Counted from the stretch's first letter, positions 36,901 through 47,116 are shown. The stretch: DNA of 64,000 nucleotides from Sipunculus nudus (GCA_026874595.1 CM049306.1:17975019-18039018); one strand, 5' to 3'. Notes: a model not told the origin generated them from the letters alone. Numbers and translations are program-made.

Positions 36901-39900
36901 TGAGATCTATACACATGCAAAATTTTGGCCCAATCGGTCAAAGGGTTCCCGAGATATGAGCTTGGATGTCTGCAGTGTAAACGTGAATGTAGGTGGCGCC
37001 ACCTGTCATAAAATCAAGAAAGTTGTCCAGGATGTATACACATTAAAATTTCAGGTGGATAAGTCCAACCAATGCATAGATATGAATGATTTTATCCCAA
37101 GCCAGATGAACAGATGGACACTGTGCAAAAATGGTTGCAGGTGGTCGCACCAGTTTTTATGTATGTTATAAAGCTATCCAAGGGCTACATTTGTGCAAAA
37201 TTTTTTTCTGGATCGGTCGAACAGTTTCTGAGATATGTGGGTTAATGTGTCATAACAAACGCACAGATGGACAAAGAGTGCAGAGGAAAGGTCAGAGGTC
37301 AAAATAAAATCGGGGCGCAGCAGTTCACATGTGACCCAAACATAATCCCGGGTTTCGTAAAATTCCACTCAGTGGTTGCGGAGGAGTTCTCCGGACACCT
37401 ACGTGGCGGCGGCGGCGGTGTCCAGCTGAAAACATAGTATCCCCAAAGCTCTGTTTTTGCGGATACAATTATTCCATACTGATATCTTAAAGATAGTCCA
37501 AAAGAATACCATAAAGATACCTGGAAGAGTATCTGGATGACCCCACCTATAATGCAGCACCTCCTGGTGAGCAGTAGGAGAAAAGGAGCTGGTAATTCTA
37601 CAAAATGGTTGGTGAGTGTCTCAAACTTGTGAAAGAACTCCGGGCTCTGATGCATGTAATATGATATTGGGTTTGGCACTGGTTGTGTCTGAAAAATAAA
37701 ATATCCTCTCAGAAACCAAAATGGCAGCTAGCCAGCAAATTTTTGATTTCCACATTATCTCAGAGCCTACTAAAGTGTCTTCTGTGATATTTTACAAAAG
37801 ATTGGGCTATATAAGAGGACTTGCACCATCAAATTTCAGAAATCCAGCCAGTGATATTGGTTTCCTTTTGTATGTTTTATCTCAAGAATCATTCAAGCCA
37901 TGCATTTTTACTGAAGACTTGTCCCCATGAGGGGATCTCAGCAAAGTAAGACAGGTCATTAAGGACCCAAACATTTCTGGTAATTCCAAATTTACTTTCA
38001 ATTTTTCAGATGACACATTACTAAGTATTACTCAGCTCATAATTGTTACACAGGACATCTTGATATATGACTCATAAAAAATGATCATCTGTCTCTTGGT
38101 CTTGATATAAAATTATAACAAAACACCCCTTTTAGTTTTGATAAGAAGTATAACAAGGCATCATTTACCTCATAGTGATAGTTCATACATGTGAGATCTC
38201 TCCAGCATTTGTCCCCTCGGATCTTAATCAGGCCCTGGAATAAAAAAAAACAAACAAGTGATCCGTGTTATACTCCCACACAGTGCAGAGACTCTGATTC
38301 TCAATGTAGGGGTTACAGGCGTCATAATCTAACCCCCACAATACAACTGTCTTCTCCATACACCAGTGGCAGATTTTAGGGGGGCGCTGGGGGCGCGCAC
38401 CCCCTTTTTTCGACCTTACCAAAAAACTCATAGTAGGCATAATGAAAATTAAAGGCCAAGTGTATAGAACAGATACAATGTATGTCTTGCTTGCTTTATA
38501 ATGGATATAAGCTACCCCAGATTGTACAATTACAACCTAAATTTTCAAAAAGTTTCTTCACCATTTCCTCCCCCACCCTCGGCACTTCACTGCCTCCTAT
38601 TGTGACCCCCCCCCCCACATTCTTAATTTCTGTATCCCCCCCTGAGTGGCATTCAAAAAATAAAGTGCTGAGAGTAATGAAGTCCATTCAAACATGTTGG
38701 ATTAAAATCCTTTCAAGGCAAATTACATGAACATGAGTGATTTTGTGGTAAGGACTTCACAGAGTATGTAATATTTTGTAAGCATATGCATGTGAAATAT
38801 GATCAGAAGATGTTTACATGAAACAGAACAAATTTAGATTTTGAAGTTTACATTTGAAACAAATACCAGAAGTGCCAGCCGTCCCACACTAAATACCAGG
38901 AAGAGGTTCGTTTCAAGTATAAATGACATCTGGTGGAAGTTTGATACTCCACCTGAGTACATCACATCTAATGACTGCCCTCACATCAGGTTTAATCAGG
39001 TTGAAGGGTCAGAATGGCAAAGTTTCTGCTGTTGCACTGTAACCCTTATAAGTCTTTCCACCAGCACACAAAGCATGTAATGAAGCAGAATTGTGGGTTT
39101 TGTCAAATTCCTAGACAAGCCGGTTTTGACATGAACCCAGCCATTAAAACTTAGGTAGAATGTTTACTTGTATCAACTGAAATATAACTAAATAGGATTT
39201 TCTTATGAATACAACAGTTGGTGTCAGATTGTGCCAGCAGGTGGCATGAGTGAGGTGGGAAAGACCTACAAAAGGATTTATAACTTTTTTTCTGACAACT
39301 TATTGGTTACTTCTATTGACTTTGAAATAATGATGATGTTATTTTGTATATGTTCTGAACACTTCTGGACAAGAGTGAGAAATCTGCCATCTGGCCACTC
39401 GCTGCAAAACACTCATATATTTCTAGAGGTGATGTGGTATGGATTACTTCAGAACTTTCTTGAAATGACATTTTTTAGTATAAATGTTTGCCACATGGGT
39501 GACATCATGCTGCTTCAGGTTTGTATTTGGTTGTCATGCTTTTTTATTTTAATTTTTTTGTTAATAAAATACTCCTACAGGAAATCTTCACTGGAGTCCA
39601 ACAACCAGACTGCAGATCCATACGCACAATTGTTAATCTAGAAAACATGGCACTGATTTAGATATTACAATCAATCTCTGAAGAAACAGTGATCTTTTAA
39701 CTGTTTGCTCCTCACAGTCTAAACCAGATATGTTCAGTTTTGATGACCAGGGCATTAACACCTGAACAATGGCCAACCAGAATAAAAAAGTAATAGGTGT
39801 AAACTTACAGCACCCAACATGATGCGGAAGATGAGCCAGCGAAAACCCCAGATGACGACCTTGGATGTTGGCGTGTGTCTTGGAATGGCTCGAAATGTCA

Positions 39901-42900
39901 GCAAGGGGCACAAAAAGGAGGCCAGAAAGCCACTCTCCAGCAGCTGGGATTCCCAACCTGAGGTTAAAATCAGGTCAATGATCACAAGACTATGTCAAGT
40001 ACATGCACTGCATTCTTAAAACTTAAACTTTACTAAATATTTGTCTCCGAAATACTGTTTTATATCATGTATGGTATTGTAGGCATTCATGTTTGAATAA
40101 AGCTTCAACAGCTTCTTATATTTTTTTTTTATAAAATTTCAAAAGCTTAAGCATAACAGCCATAAAAGAGTTAGAGTCTTTGTAAGTTTTGCTGTATTAA
40201 CAACAGTTTAACTGAGTTTACTTACTGGAGGCTGTTATGTCAGTTAAAAAAAGAAGTTCAAGTTTTGTAATGAGATATGACACGAAATATGGCATGAGTG
40301 AAAGAGTGAGTCACCAATGATGCACACAATAATCCACGGTGGTGGTTCACAGACATTATTAATTATAAAATACAGTGGAACACTATTAACTGATGACGCT
40401 CAAGGACAGTGTTTTTGTTCAGATAAACAATCATTGGGATAAATGATTCGGCATGATTCATCCTGATGGCCAAGCTTCTGCAAAGCACCAGACTTTACCA
40501 GAGATTAACTGGCATAAATTTATTAAGCTAGTCCAAATAACCATTGGCAACAGCATACTTGTAAGGTTTTCAATCAATTTAATCAAATTATCATGTAAAT
40601 TACCTTGAACTAAATGCCGATTGGCCCTGGAAAATCATTTAATTGTTGAATATTTATTGTTTGGGTTTTGGATAAATGATCAACAATCTGGTTCTCAGTT
40701 TTCATTATTTTTCAGATAAACAATGTTTTGATAAAGGATGCTCTACTCTATATCCATTATTTCTACTCTTTGCACTCAAAAGAGCCGTCCATCTCCAATG
40801 AAAAAAAAAGAGCTTGAAGAATCTTACTTACCAAATCCGTACCTACAACAGAAAAAAGATAACATATAGTTCTTTTACAAAATTACATACATTACTTGTA
40901 TACATGTTTTTTGTCAAACCATTAATAAAGCCACAGATCAATCTAAATGCTCAGGAAAAATAAATGATTCGTAATTGTAATAACCAAAACATTAATTATA
41001 AAATACAAAATAAATGGTCCAAGGTATAAAAAGTTTAAGAGTCTTTTGTGAAATTTTGTGTGAATTCTGAAAATGTTTCCTTATCAACAGCAGTTAATGA
41101 TAAAGTTATGTCACTGAAGTGGAATACAAGAGAAAAGCAGGACAAAAATATTGAAAATTATTTCTCATGATCTGTTCATTAACTTAATTTGTCAAGTTCC
41201 ATATCAAACAGTACCTATATTTTGTACATTGTCTTATATTCATGTATATATGAAAATCCACTCTTTACACTTTAAATCAAAGTTCTAATATACAGAATAA
41301 TACATACCATCTCTGTCCAACATTCACCACCGAGTGATACACAACCCACATAAGCAGCATCCATATCATGTTGGCTCCACCCACTATCATCACAACCAGG
41401 CTCATCACCATGCCAACCACAGCCAGTGTGTCCAGCAGGAAGTCAATGTTGTTCTCATAGTCAAACAACCAGAGGATGGTTGGTGCATACTGAAACATGT
41501 CTGATGCAGATCCTTTGACATGCCGTTTGATGTTCTGTAAGTACTGATCAGATGGCAACAGGCCATTTTTCCCGATCAAGGCACGGTTCTGGTGAAATGC
41601 TACCAAGAATGCAATAACTGCAAAGAAAATAACACAATAATGATTCAAAGTGCTAACAACTACTGACCCATAATTCATGATGCTCAGCCAGAGATATGAG
41701 ATGCCCAAGGCATGAAGAACCTAAAGACTTTACTAGTTTTATTAATTATCACTACTACAACAAATCTGTTTTATCTTGTAAGGCTCAGAGGATTCTTAAA
41801 CAAAGACCTGTAACTACTTCAGATGAGATGTTACATTTTCAAGCAGGTTCTGCTGCTGTCAGTTTAGATTCCTGAGATGTCCTTTTAAATTGCTGGATGC
41901 AATTTTCTGAAAAGTGGCCTCCTTATAGGGTCACATGGGAACAAAGACCAGTTGCACCTAGCAGCACCACCTACAATTGTTTTTGTATGGTGTCCACCAA
42001 TATGTTTGTTCATGGCCATGGACCTTATAAACCTTTACCCCATACCTAAGACTGGTGGCACCACCTACAATACTTTTCATGTGAATCATGTGGCATCCAT
42101 TCTGAATCTGGCACTGACACAAGCTTTGCAATACTAGATAAAACCATAGTTGAGAAGGTGATAACATAGATGTAATTTGTCAGTCTGAAAATTAGAGGGA
42201 AATGTGTATTAAAAATAGAAACAATACAGGTTGCACCTCCAGTCATGAGCAACTGATAAAACCCCGTCATTATCCAATAAATATACAAGGTTTCAGGCCA
42301 CAAGAGATGAAAACTCAGCTGAGAAGATGACACATTTGCTGTCATTTGATGGTCTTAAAAATAGAAAACACAGGACTTGTGGGTCAAGGGGTTCAGCTGA
42401 AATTGATTATGAGAATGTATGTATAAAATCCAAGTGGTCACGTTGGTTGCACTCTTTTTTGACGGTATAGGGACATATCGGCCGCTATCGACATCGGCCG
42501 CCGGCCTCAAATGAACCATATCGGCCGCCGGCGCCCAGCGGGACGCAATATCAGCCGCCAGCTGCCCACAGGCCTGTATTAACTCTGTCAAGTCAACCAT
42601 ATCGGCTGCGGAAAGAACGAGGCTAGCATATCGGCCGCCGCTTCCTCATTATACGTTTCATTGGATAATCTATAGTCTCTCTCTCTCTCTCTCTCTGTGT
42701 ACATATATGTATAGTACTACTGCCAAAGGAGTGAATTAGTGTAATGTATAGCACCAAAAATGAAATGGTGACAGTCTATAAACAGATGGCTGAATCAGTA
42801 AAATCAGCTCTGACAATACAAAGACTATCTTAATTACTTTGTCTAAATAAACTTTATTGATTATTGTGGGATACTAACAATAGATGAAGGCAATGAATCT

Positions 42901-43083
42901 GAGCAGAACGATTCGTGTCAACCAGTACGTCCCAATGTCCAGCCTCGGACCGTTAGTCACTGTTTGTTTCTTCTGCATGCTGCCTCCCACTTCCCGCTCA
43001 GCATCATCAGCTGTTTCTGCGCTGCTGTTTGTCGCCGCCTTCCTCCTCCTGACGCCGTCTGCTGTGATGTTATCTCCCTCCAT
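27734..43083 (-). CDS. LMF1: Lipase maturation factor 1, complete 12-exon gene
   Basis: Twelve coding exons (43083-42879, 41617-41308, 40842-40832, 39957-39809, 38234-38169, 37688-37521, 34697-34514, 33171-33018, 32491-32391, 31390-31311, 28708-28596, 27926-27734) join with GT-AG introns and consistent phases into 1734 nt, 577 residues plus stop; vertebrate LMF1 is about the same length. The family acts in the ER membrane in folding and assembly of dimeric secreted lipases. Diagnostic segments are GTYWLTRIVLLRFIAFIYF (residues 51-69), LLMWVVYHSVVNVGQRWYGF, GWESQLLESGFLASFLCPL, GDKCWRDLTCMNYHYETQP, ISGNLSFLNWL, SPYHYRLDWLMWFAAFQ and GQWWVRRKIGEYLPP. The hydrophobic stretches fit a multi-pass membrane N-terminal half and a soluble C-terminal half (former DUF1222). 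The short C-terminus and N-terminal WLTRIV block favour LMF1 over LMF2. Which lipases it serves here is unknown. Confidence 0.96.
28596..28708 (-). CDS. LMF1: LMF1 exon 11 (residues 477-514)
   Basis: 113 nt, acceptor TTTCAG, donor GTGAGT. It encodes NYQYNNWLVHLAAKLLS and GLIAHNPFQGREPPK. Confidence 0.95.
29200..31160. repeat. LMF1 intron 10 with GC-rich inverted ends and small tandem repeats
   Basis: GGGGCATGTTTAGAGGGGGG at about 29199 and the inverse-like CTGCGCACGCCCTTGAC near 31150 suggest an old transposon, but the match is weak. Between them are three copies of a GGAATTTCC...TTTGAAAATG...GAAG motif (29651, 29852, 29928) and a G-run at 31069-31100. No gene was recognised. Confidence 0.35.
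31311..31390 (-). CDS. LMF1: LMF1 exon 10 (residues 450-476)
   Basis: 80 nt, acceptor TTTCAG, donor GTGCAA. It encodes RRPCLISPYHYRLDWLMWFA then AFQ, a signature of the C-terminal domain. Confidence 0.95.
31503..31640. repeat. Three tandem copies of a 55-60-bp unit in an LMF1 intron
   Basis: The unit 'TTTCTAAAATAGTACAAGTGACAGA.AATGCAGCATA.AACAGA' recurs three times, with the last copy diverged. It lies about 110 nt upstream of exon 10. Confidence 0.85.
32391..32491 (-). CDS. LMF1: LMF1 exon 9 (residues 416-450)
   Basis: 101 nt, acceptor TTCCAG, donor GTCAGT (weaker than the others). It encodes ITKERTEVIFEGTYGDPQD and KWEEFEFKCKPG. Confidence 0.94.
33018..33171 (-). CDS. LMF1: LMF1 exon 8 (residues 365-416)
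   Basis: 154 nt, acceptor TGACAG, donor GTAAGG. It encodes a final hydrophobic segment (NLALGGLIAYLSVPVVQNLL) and SFDPLRLVNTYGAFG. Confidence 0.95.
34136..34300 (+). mobile_element. tRNA-derived SINE-like element in LMF1 intron 7
   Basis: A-box-like TGGCTCAGGGACTGAG (34142-34157) and B-box GAGTTCGAATC (34184-34194) are spaced as in a tRNA promoter, followed by a GAGCTGAGGCAGTGAG body. The tRNA cloverleaf is not intact and no CCA-type end is present, so it is a SINE head rather than a tRNA gene. The 3' limit is uncertain. Confidence 0.6.
34514..34697 (-). CDS. LMF1: LMF1 exon 7 (residues 304-365)
   Basis: 184 nt, acceptor ATACAG, donor GTAAGT. It encodes VVLIISGNLSFLNWLTILPS and LSCFDDASLGWMF, then a charged loop. 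Confidence 0.95.
35261..37469 (+). mobile_element. Type II Helentron-like element, split by a further insertion
   Basis: It starts ACTAGAATTAGGGTAGTCGA with a hairpin and GTGTATCCGC. It ends after a (CGG)n tract with GTATCC...TTTTTGCGGATACAATT, whose GCGGATACA inverts the 5' TGTATCCGC. Core units carry perfect palindromes at 36715-36726 and 36992-37003. An unrelated element (35468-36508) is inserted after 'ACAAATGCA', and the unit resumes at GTCAAACCACTGCC. All of it lies in LMF1 intron 6 (34698-37520), so transcription passes through its antisense strand. Confidence 0.78.
35468..36508 (+). mobile_element. Type III element nested in the type II element
   Basis: It starts ACTAGAATATCAGC-AGAA-GCTGA (hairpin) then AGCCCTCAGCC. 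It ends with (ACGG)n at 36433-36458 and AGCCCATCAGCCTAAGGGCT then GAGGGCTAAAAA. The 11-bp AGCCCTCAGCC is inverted exactly as GGCTGAGGGCT at the 3' end. The core is two to three units of about 300 bp with GGTCAAGGTCACCCATCTTC. It has the same layout as types I and II with different sequences. Confidence 0.75.
37521..37688 (-). CDS. LMF1: LMF1 exon 6 (residues 248-303)
   Basis: 168 nt, in-phase, acceptor TTTCAG, donor GTATCT. It encodes TQPVPNPISYYMHQSPEFF, a HKFETLTNHFVEL loop and a membrane segment ending QILFQ. Confidence 0.96.
38169..38234 (-). CDS. LMF1: LMF1 exon 5 (residues 226-247)
   Basis: 66 nt, in-phase, acceptor ATTCCAG, donor GTAAAT. It encodes GLIKIRGDKCWRDLTCM then NYHYE, one of the most conserved family blocks, with two Cys residues likely in the ER lumen. 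Confidence 0.96.
38361..38410 (+). repeat. Possible hAT-like left end
   Basis: CAGTGGCAGATTTTAGGGGG resembles the CAGTGGCGGAT end seen at 5753 and 59139. No partner end was found in the intron, so it may be a solo fragment. Confidence 0.35.
39809..39957 (-). CDS. LMF1: LMF1 exon 4 (residues 176-225)
   Basis: 149 nt, acceptor CCTCAG, donor GTAAGT. It encodes GWESQLLESGFLASFLCPLL, RAIPRHTPTSKVVIWGFRWL and RIMLGA. Confidence 0.96.
40832..40842 (-). CDS. LMF1: LMF1 exon 3, an 11-nt microexon
   Basis: GTACGGATTTG flanked by acceptor TTGTAG and donor GTAAGT. It completes Trp172, encodes Tyr-Gly-Phe and starts Gly176. Without it the reading frame is lost, and the family motif RWY.FGWESQLLE is interrupted exactly here. 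The long flanking introns (465 and 874 nt) show no alternative source for these residues. Confidence 0.9.
41308..41617 (-). CDS. LMF1: LMF1 exon 2 (residues 69-172)
   Basis: 310 nt, acceptor TTGCAG, donor GTATGT. It encodes ALIGKNGLLPSDQYLQNIKR, APTILWLFDYENN and two hydrophobic segments ending in NVGQRW. The Trp codon is split with the microexon. Confidence 0.96.
41940..42380. repeat. Decayed relative of the GGTGGCGCCACC elements in LMF1 intron 1
   Basis: Fragments such as GGTGGCACCACCTACAA (about 42055) and 'GTTGCACCTCCAGTCATGAGCAACTGATAAAAC' resemble units of the 340-bp array. The ends are not recognisable. Confidence 0.45.
42473..42645. repeat. GC-rich direct repeats of CATATCGGCCGCCGG
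   Basis: Six variants of ATATCGGCCGCCG occur within 170 bp of otherwise AT-rich DNA, about 250 bp into LMF1 intron 1. The function is unknown. Confidence 0.75.
42879..43083 (-). CDS. LMF1: LMF1 exon 1 (start codon, residues 1-69)
   Basis: 205 nt, donor GTTAGT. The start ATG at 43083 is followed by a polar, low-complexity cytosolic leader of about 50 residues and then TYWLTRIVLLRFIAFIY, the first membrane segment. This start gives the family's usual length, and no better upstream start was seen. Confidence 0.92.
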
Positions 43084-43210
43084 TTGTCTTTCGATTCACA
43101 CCGCGGCCCCTGATGTGCAGCACATACACGTGGGCCGCTTACAACATTTACAACATAAACAAGCGGCGAAAAGGGGCGTGGTCTGCCGCCTACCACATGA
43201 TACGTGGAGC
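43084..43210 (-). promoter_or_regulatory. LMF1: Presumed LMF1 promoter and 5' UTR region
   Basis: The 127 bp between the LMF1 start codon and the adjacent foldback element are comparatively GC-rich with several CpGs and no TATA box, as in housekeeping promoters. Placement is by position only; no start site can be shown. Confidence 0.35.
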
Positions 43211-43495
43211 CGTGTCCACTTGTACGGATGCGGTTCTGTGCGGTGCGGATACGTATGCGGATATTTTTTTTGGTGTGTGTCCATTAGATACTAGTACGTT
43301 TGTCAGTGCGTTTCTAGGTCTTTCACTCTCCTTCACTTCTACGAAATGGTAGGCCTTCGTTTCCGTACGTATGCGTTTTAGATTCCGTACCCACGGTCCG
43401 GTTTTAAAAAAAGACGTGGACACCCTCCTTCTTTATTCCATATGCGCGATTTAAAACGCATCCGTATCCGTATCCGTGCCGCATAAGTGGACACG
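43211..43495. mobile_element. About 285-bp MITE just upstream of LMF1
   Basis: The left end CGTGTCCACTTGTACGGATG is inverted at the right as GCATAAGTGGACACG (11 exact bases, then CGG-rich similarity). Subterminal CGGATA/TATCCG repeats occur inside both ends. No open reading frame of note. Confidence 0.75.
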
Positions 43496-44762
43496 CAGCT
43501 CTGGAGCCGGTACGCTGTCGTAGGAAGAATCGGCAAACATACACTTTCAACAGTCTTTACACTTTATAGTCTCTCCATCAGACGCCTGGTGCCGCTACAG
43601 CTGTGGCAGGCTTGAAAAAATGTGGCAGGCTTGTAAAATGTCGGCATAAAAAATGACTTTCTTAATTGGCATAGTCTGACATCGCAAAACGTATATGATT
43701 TGGCGATGACGGCCATATGTTATACATGTATATATATTTATGTGTGTTTGGGTGTAAAAAGGAGAGTTGTACTGCAATATACAGAACTAAAGTATATATA
43801 TATATATGCACACAAAGAATGTGCATTTCACATATTGACCTATTCCTGATCTAAAACTGTGAAAACACTTAGTGATGATGTATATTTGTTTGTTTATTAT
43901 CACTAAATATGCATACCACATTTTCCAGTATATAACTTACCTTCCGCAGAGCTAAATATTCCAAAAGGAAAAAGTGTGCAGTGGTTTAATTTATAGACAT
44001 AGAGGGAGTGCGTATAAAGCTGTGGCTGTTTATTGAGGCATATCTGGGTCACGCAAACTGAAAGTTCCTGGGGAATTCACATTGATTGAAATAAAATTGA
44101 AAAAGGCTTTATAGCACCATGAATATCGCCATCGTTATATAGAGATCAGATGAAAAGATGTTCAAGCGTGACTCCGTGTTACAGATAGTGGCGTTCAGGT
44201 TCACGATAGAAGAGTTATCTATATAATGCTTGGTAATGAATGTTCTTTTTTTCTATTTTCACATTTATTTTACTGACTGCGCACATTTTGAATATATATG
44301 TAGAACATATATAATAAGAAAAATTGATACCATTTGAATGAATGAAGGAATATATTTATTCAAACAATATAAGGCCACAGGCCCATATTCCAGAAGTGCA
44401 TGAAGAATACAATGACGGTAGTAAAAGCACAAAGAGTGTGTTCTAATGTTTTAGGAATCAACATAAATTACCCAAACATACAGCAAACTTTTAACAAGCA
44501 TTCCAAAATGTCATCAAAAGTAATTTATCCTGTAGAGGTCATATCTGCCACATACATTACATACAGTCATACACACACAGCAACATTCACCTTTACAATA
44601 TTAATATATTTCACTGATATTGTTGTGGGGTCTCTTTAAAATTTAAGTATGAAAAATGTCTGTTGCTTTCTCATAGGATAAATGTTTATCTGAGAATTAG
44701 AAAATATGGTATCATGAACCAAAATGTTAAGATATTGAATCTGAAAAAGGAAATGGAATAAG

Positions 44763-46612
44763 CAGACCTGGGTGCCGGCCGTTGACCAGTCGGCTGGCTA
44801 GAGGAAAAAAATGGCTGGCTAACCGGCTGAGCCGGCTCAGTTCTAAGAACAATGATTATAACTGAGAGGACAACGTTATGGCAGGCTAGCCGGCGGCTGG
44901 ACAATAAAGCAAACATTTAATGGACAAAATGTTATCTTAGTCTAATACAATTATATTTTTATGTAAAACAAAATAACATGATAACAAACTTAACAAATAG
45001 TTTGACTTCTACAATCAAAAAAGTAAATTACCCTTTGAAGAAATTAATTTTAATCAATTTCGCATCAGGCGTGTACAAGGATAAGGAATGGGTACGTGTG
45101 GGATGGGGGTTCCCCCATAGTGTTTTCAGATCTGACAATACAGCGTGTTTTCGTGAATCTGAGCGCTTATTTGATCAGATGAAAATTGTTACGATTTTCC
45201 TCAAATCTTTCAACAGACGTTGGGTACAAATGAATTATTTGATCTCAACTGATATAACGTAACATTGCTAAAAGCTTCTTGAAAAATTGAAGGTTTCAAT
45301 TCAGTTATTGAGATATATAGATATCATTGATTGTTTCCTCTGCGCAAATGTTTTCGTGCGCTCATTTGCTTGACGAATCATTCGGATAATCGTTTTTCGT
45401 GTGCCGAACTTAAACTGTCAAGGCTTGACATGTGCTGTTTGCTTCTTTACTGGACTCTATCACAAGGGATTATGTAAACGGGCAAGAAATTATGTATATA
45501 TATATATATATATATATATACATGTTCAGATATATATGCTTCTCCCGTGTTTCTAAATAAATCAAAACAATTGGTAATAATCTGTTATTTGAGGAGGGAG
45601 AGAGGTGAGATAATCGTACATAATCGCCCCTAGCCAAACAGTTTTTATAATGGTCATGACAACTTAAAATCACATATAGTGAATTCAAGTCGACCTCAAT
45701 AACTTTAAATGACCACGCATCAATATCTGACTGAATAAAATTGGGAATGATATGGATTATGGCACTTTTCTCTTCAGCTCTGATCGAACGGGAATATGCC
45801 GGTTTACCGGTCTGAAAAAGGGGGTTGCGGTGTAGGGTTCTTTCCACAGATAATAGAAAACAACAAAGGAATTTAAGTTTAACATCACCAATAGATCAAA
45901 AAACCTGTCCGAATTTAGAATGCTTATTACACACATGCCAAAACAATATTTTATCAGTCAGTGCATAGGGGGAATAAGCTTTACTACAGATACGGAGGGT
46001 ATGCTTCGGGTGTACGCTTTACTAAAGATCTGAAGGGTGGCCGGTTACTTAACTTCACCCATGGCTTCACAGGCTTCATTTCCTGAAACATACGTAGGGA
46101 CCTCAGCTACTCCCTAAGGGACTTACCTGCGGGCCCTGGAGGACTGACCTCAAGGCCCGCTAACTCGAGATTGAATCTTATGCCCTCCTCTTCAACTGGC
46201 TGTGATTCCTTATCGGGCTTGATGGTTGAGCCCACTTTAAGTGTGGGGGTGAAGGGTTATCTATTATAGGAGTATATGGAATATCCTACAGCCGGAACCT
46301 TGTTAACTCTCTTACATAATCTTACAACTTCCACAAAATTATTCATGCATTGCGAAGCCATGCAGCTCGGTGAATTCTGCTGGAGACGGGTTCGTGTAAA
46401 TTTGTTACTATAAAGTAACTATTTACAAGCTGAAATATGCAAGCGAGCGTCCTTTCATCATTAGCTCATCAGTATACTGCAATATTTCGCCGGCGGCTGA
46501 GCCGGTGTTTAATAAAAATAGCGGCTGGCGGCTCAAGAAAATAATCAGCGGCGGCTTGCATATAAAATAAACGGCGGCGGCTGGCGCATTTTGGCGGCGG
46601 CTCCCAGGTCTG
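44763..46612. mobile_element. hAT-like nonautonomous transposon, 1850 bp
   Basis: The ends CAGACCTGGGTGCCGGCCG and CGGCGGCTCCCAGGTCTG are inverted over at least 10 exact bases, with CAG/CTG termini typical of hAT. Flanking octamers GGAATAAG and AGGATAAG match at 6 of 8 positions, a plausible decayed target duplication. GGCTGGC/GGCGGC subterminal repeats lie near both ends. A dispersed repeat (45877-46030) and an AT run lie inside. No transposase was recognised. Confidence 0.7.
45877..46030 (-). repeat. Dispersed repeat, copy 2 (inverted relative to 4295-4470)
   Basis: The reverse complement matches 4295-4470 over most of its length, with only one CCCGAAGCATA copy. It lies inside the 44.8-kb hAT-like element. 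Confidence 0.75.
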
Positions 46613-47111
46613 AGGATAAGAAGAAGAGATCACTTTCAAAATAAGAACTAAGGCCTCTTTTCCATGGGGCTACCGTTGTGTTAATAAGGTATACCTTTTC
46701 CATGTGGGTTTCCGAGCGCATGGTAAAGGGGCCCAAATGTTCTAAATATGATAAAAAGACGAAAGATGCTAAAATTTCAATTAAAACAAGATGGGTCGAA
46801 AATGGATAGAGAAGCCTCTGAAAGGAAAGATCAGGTGATTAACAAAATTACTTATACAAAATATCATAACAGTTCTTATACAGATAATGATAAGAATTTG
46901 CAAATAATATCACAAATCATCCGTACCATCCAAAATCTGGGACAGCCACTTAATTTAAAGAAACGGGTTATGGGCTCTGCAAAAAAAAAAAAAAAAAAGA
47001 ACGAAAACAAAAAAATAAATGCCAGAATATCATGTCAGAAAACATAAAACCAAAGAAATTATATTGTAAAAAGGTCCGGAAAATTCAAAGGGGCGTTTTC
47101 ATTATCTCAAA

Positions 47112-47116
<5 letters not shown>

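Noticed and set aside
39231-39641. 136-codon plus-strand reading frame inside the LMF1 gene
   Set aside because: No recognisable motif, lies in an intron on the opposite strand, and its hydrophobic stretches can arise from AT-rich DNA.
27734-43083. LMF2 rather than LMF1
   Set aside because: The 577-residue length, the WLTRIVLLRF N-terminal block and the short tail fit LMF1; LMF2 has a longer C-terminal region.
42884-43352. Plus-strand frames of 136 and 79 codons opposite LMF1 exon 1
   Set aside because: They overlap a well-supported coding exon on the other strand and a MITE; they are shadow frames of GC-richer sequence.
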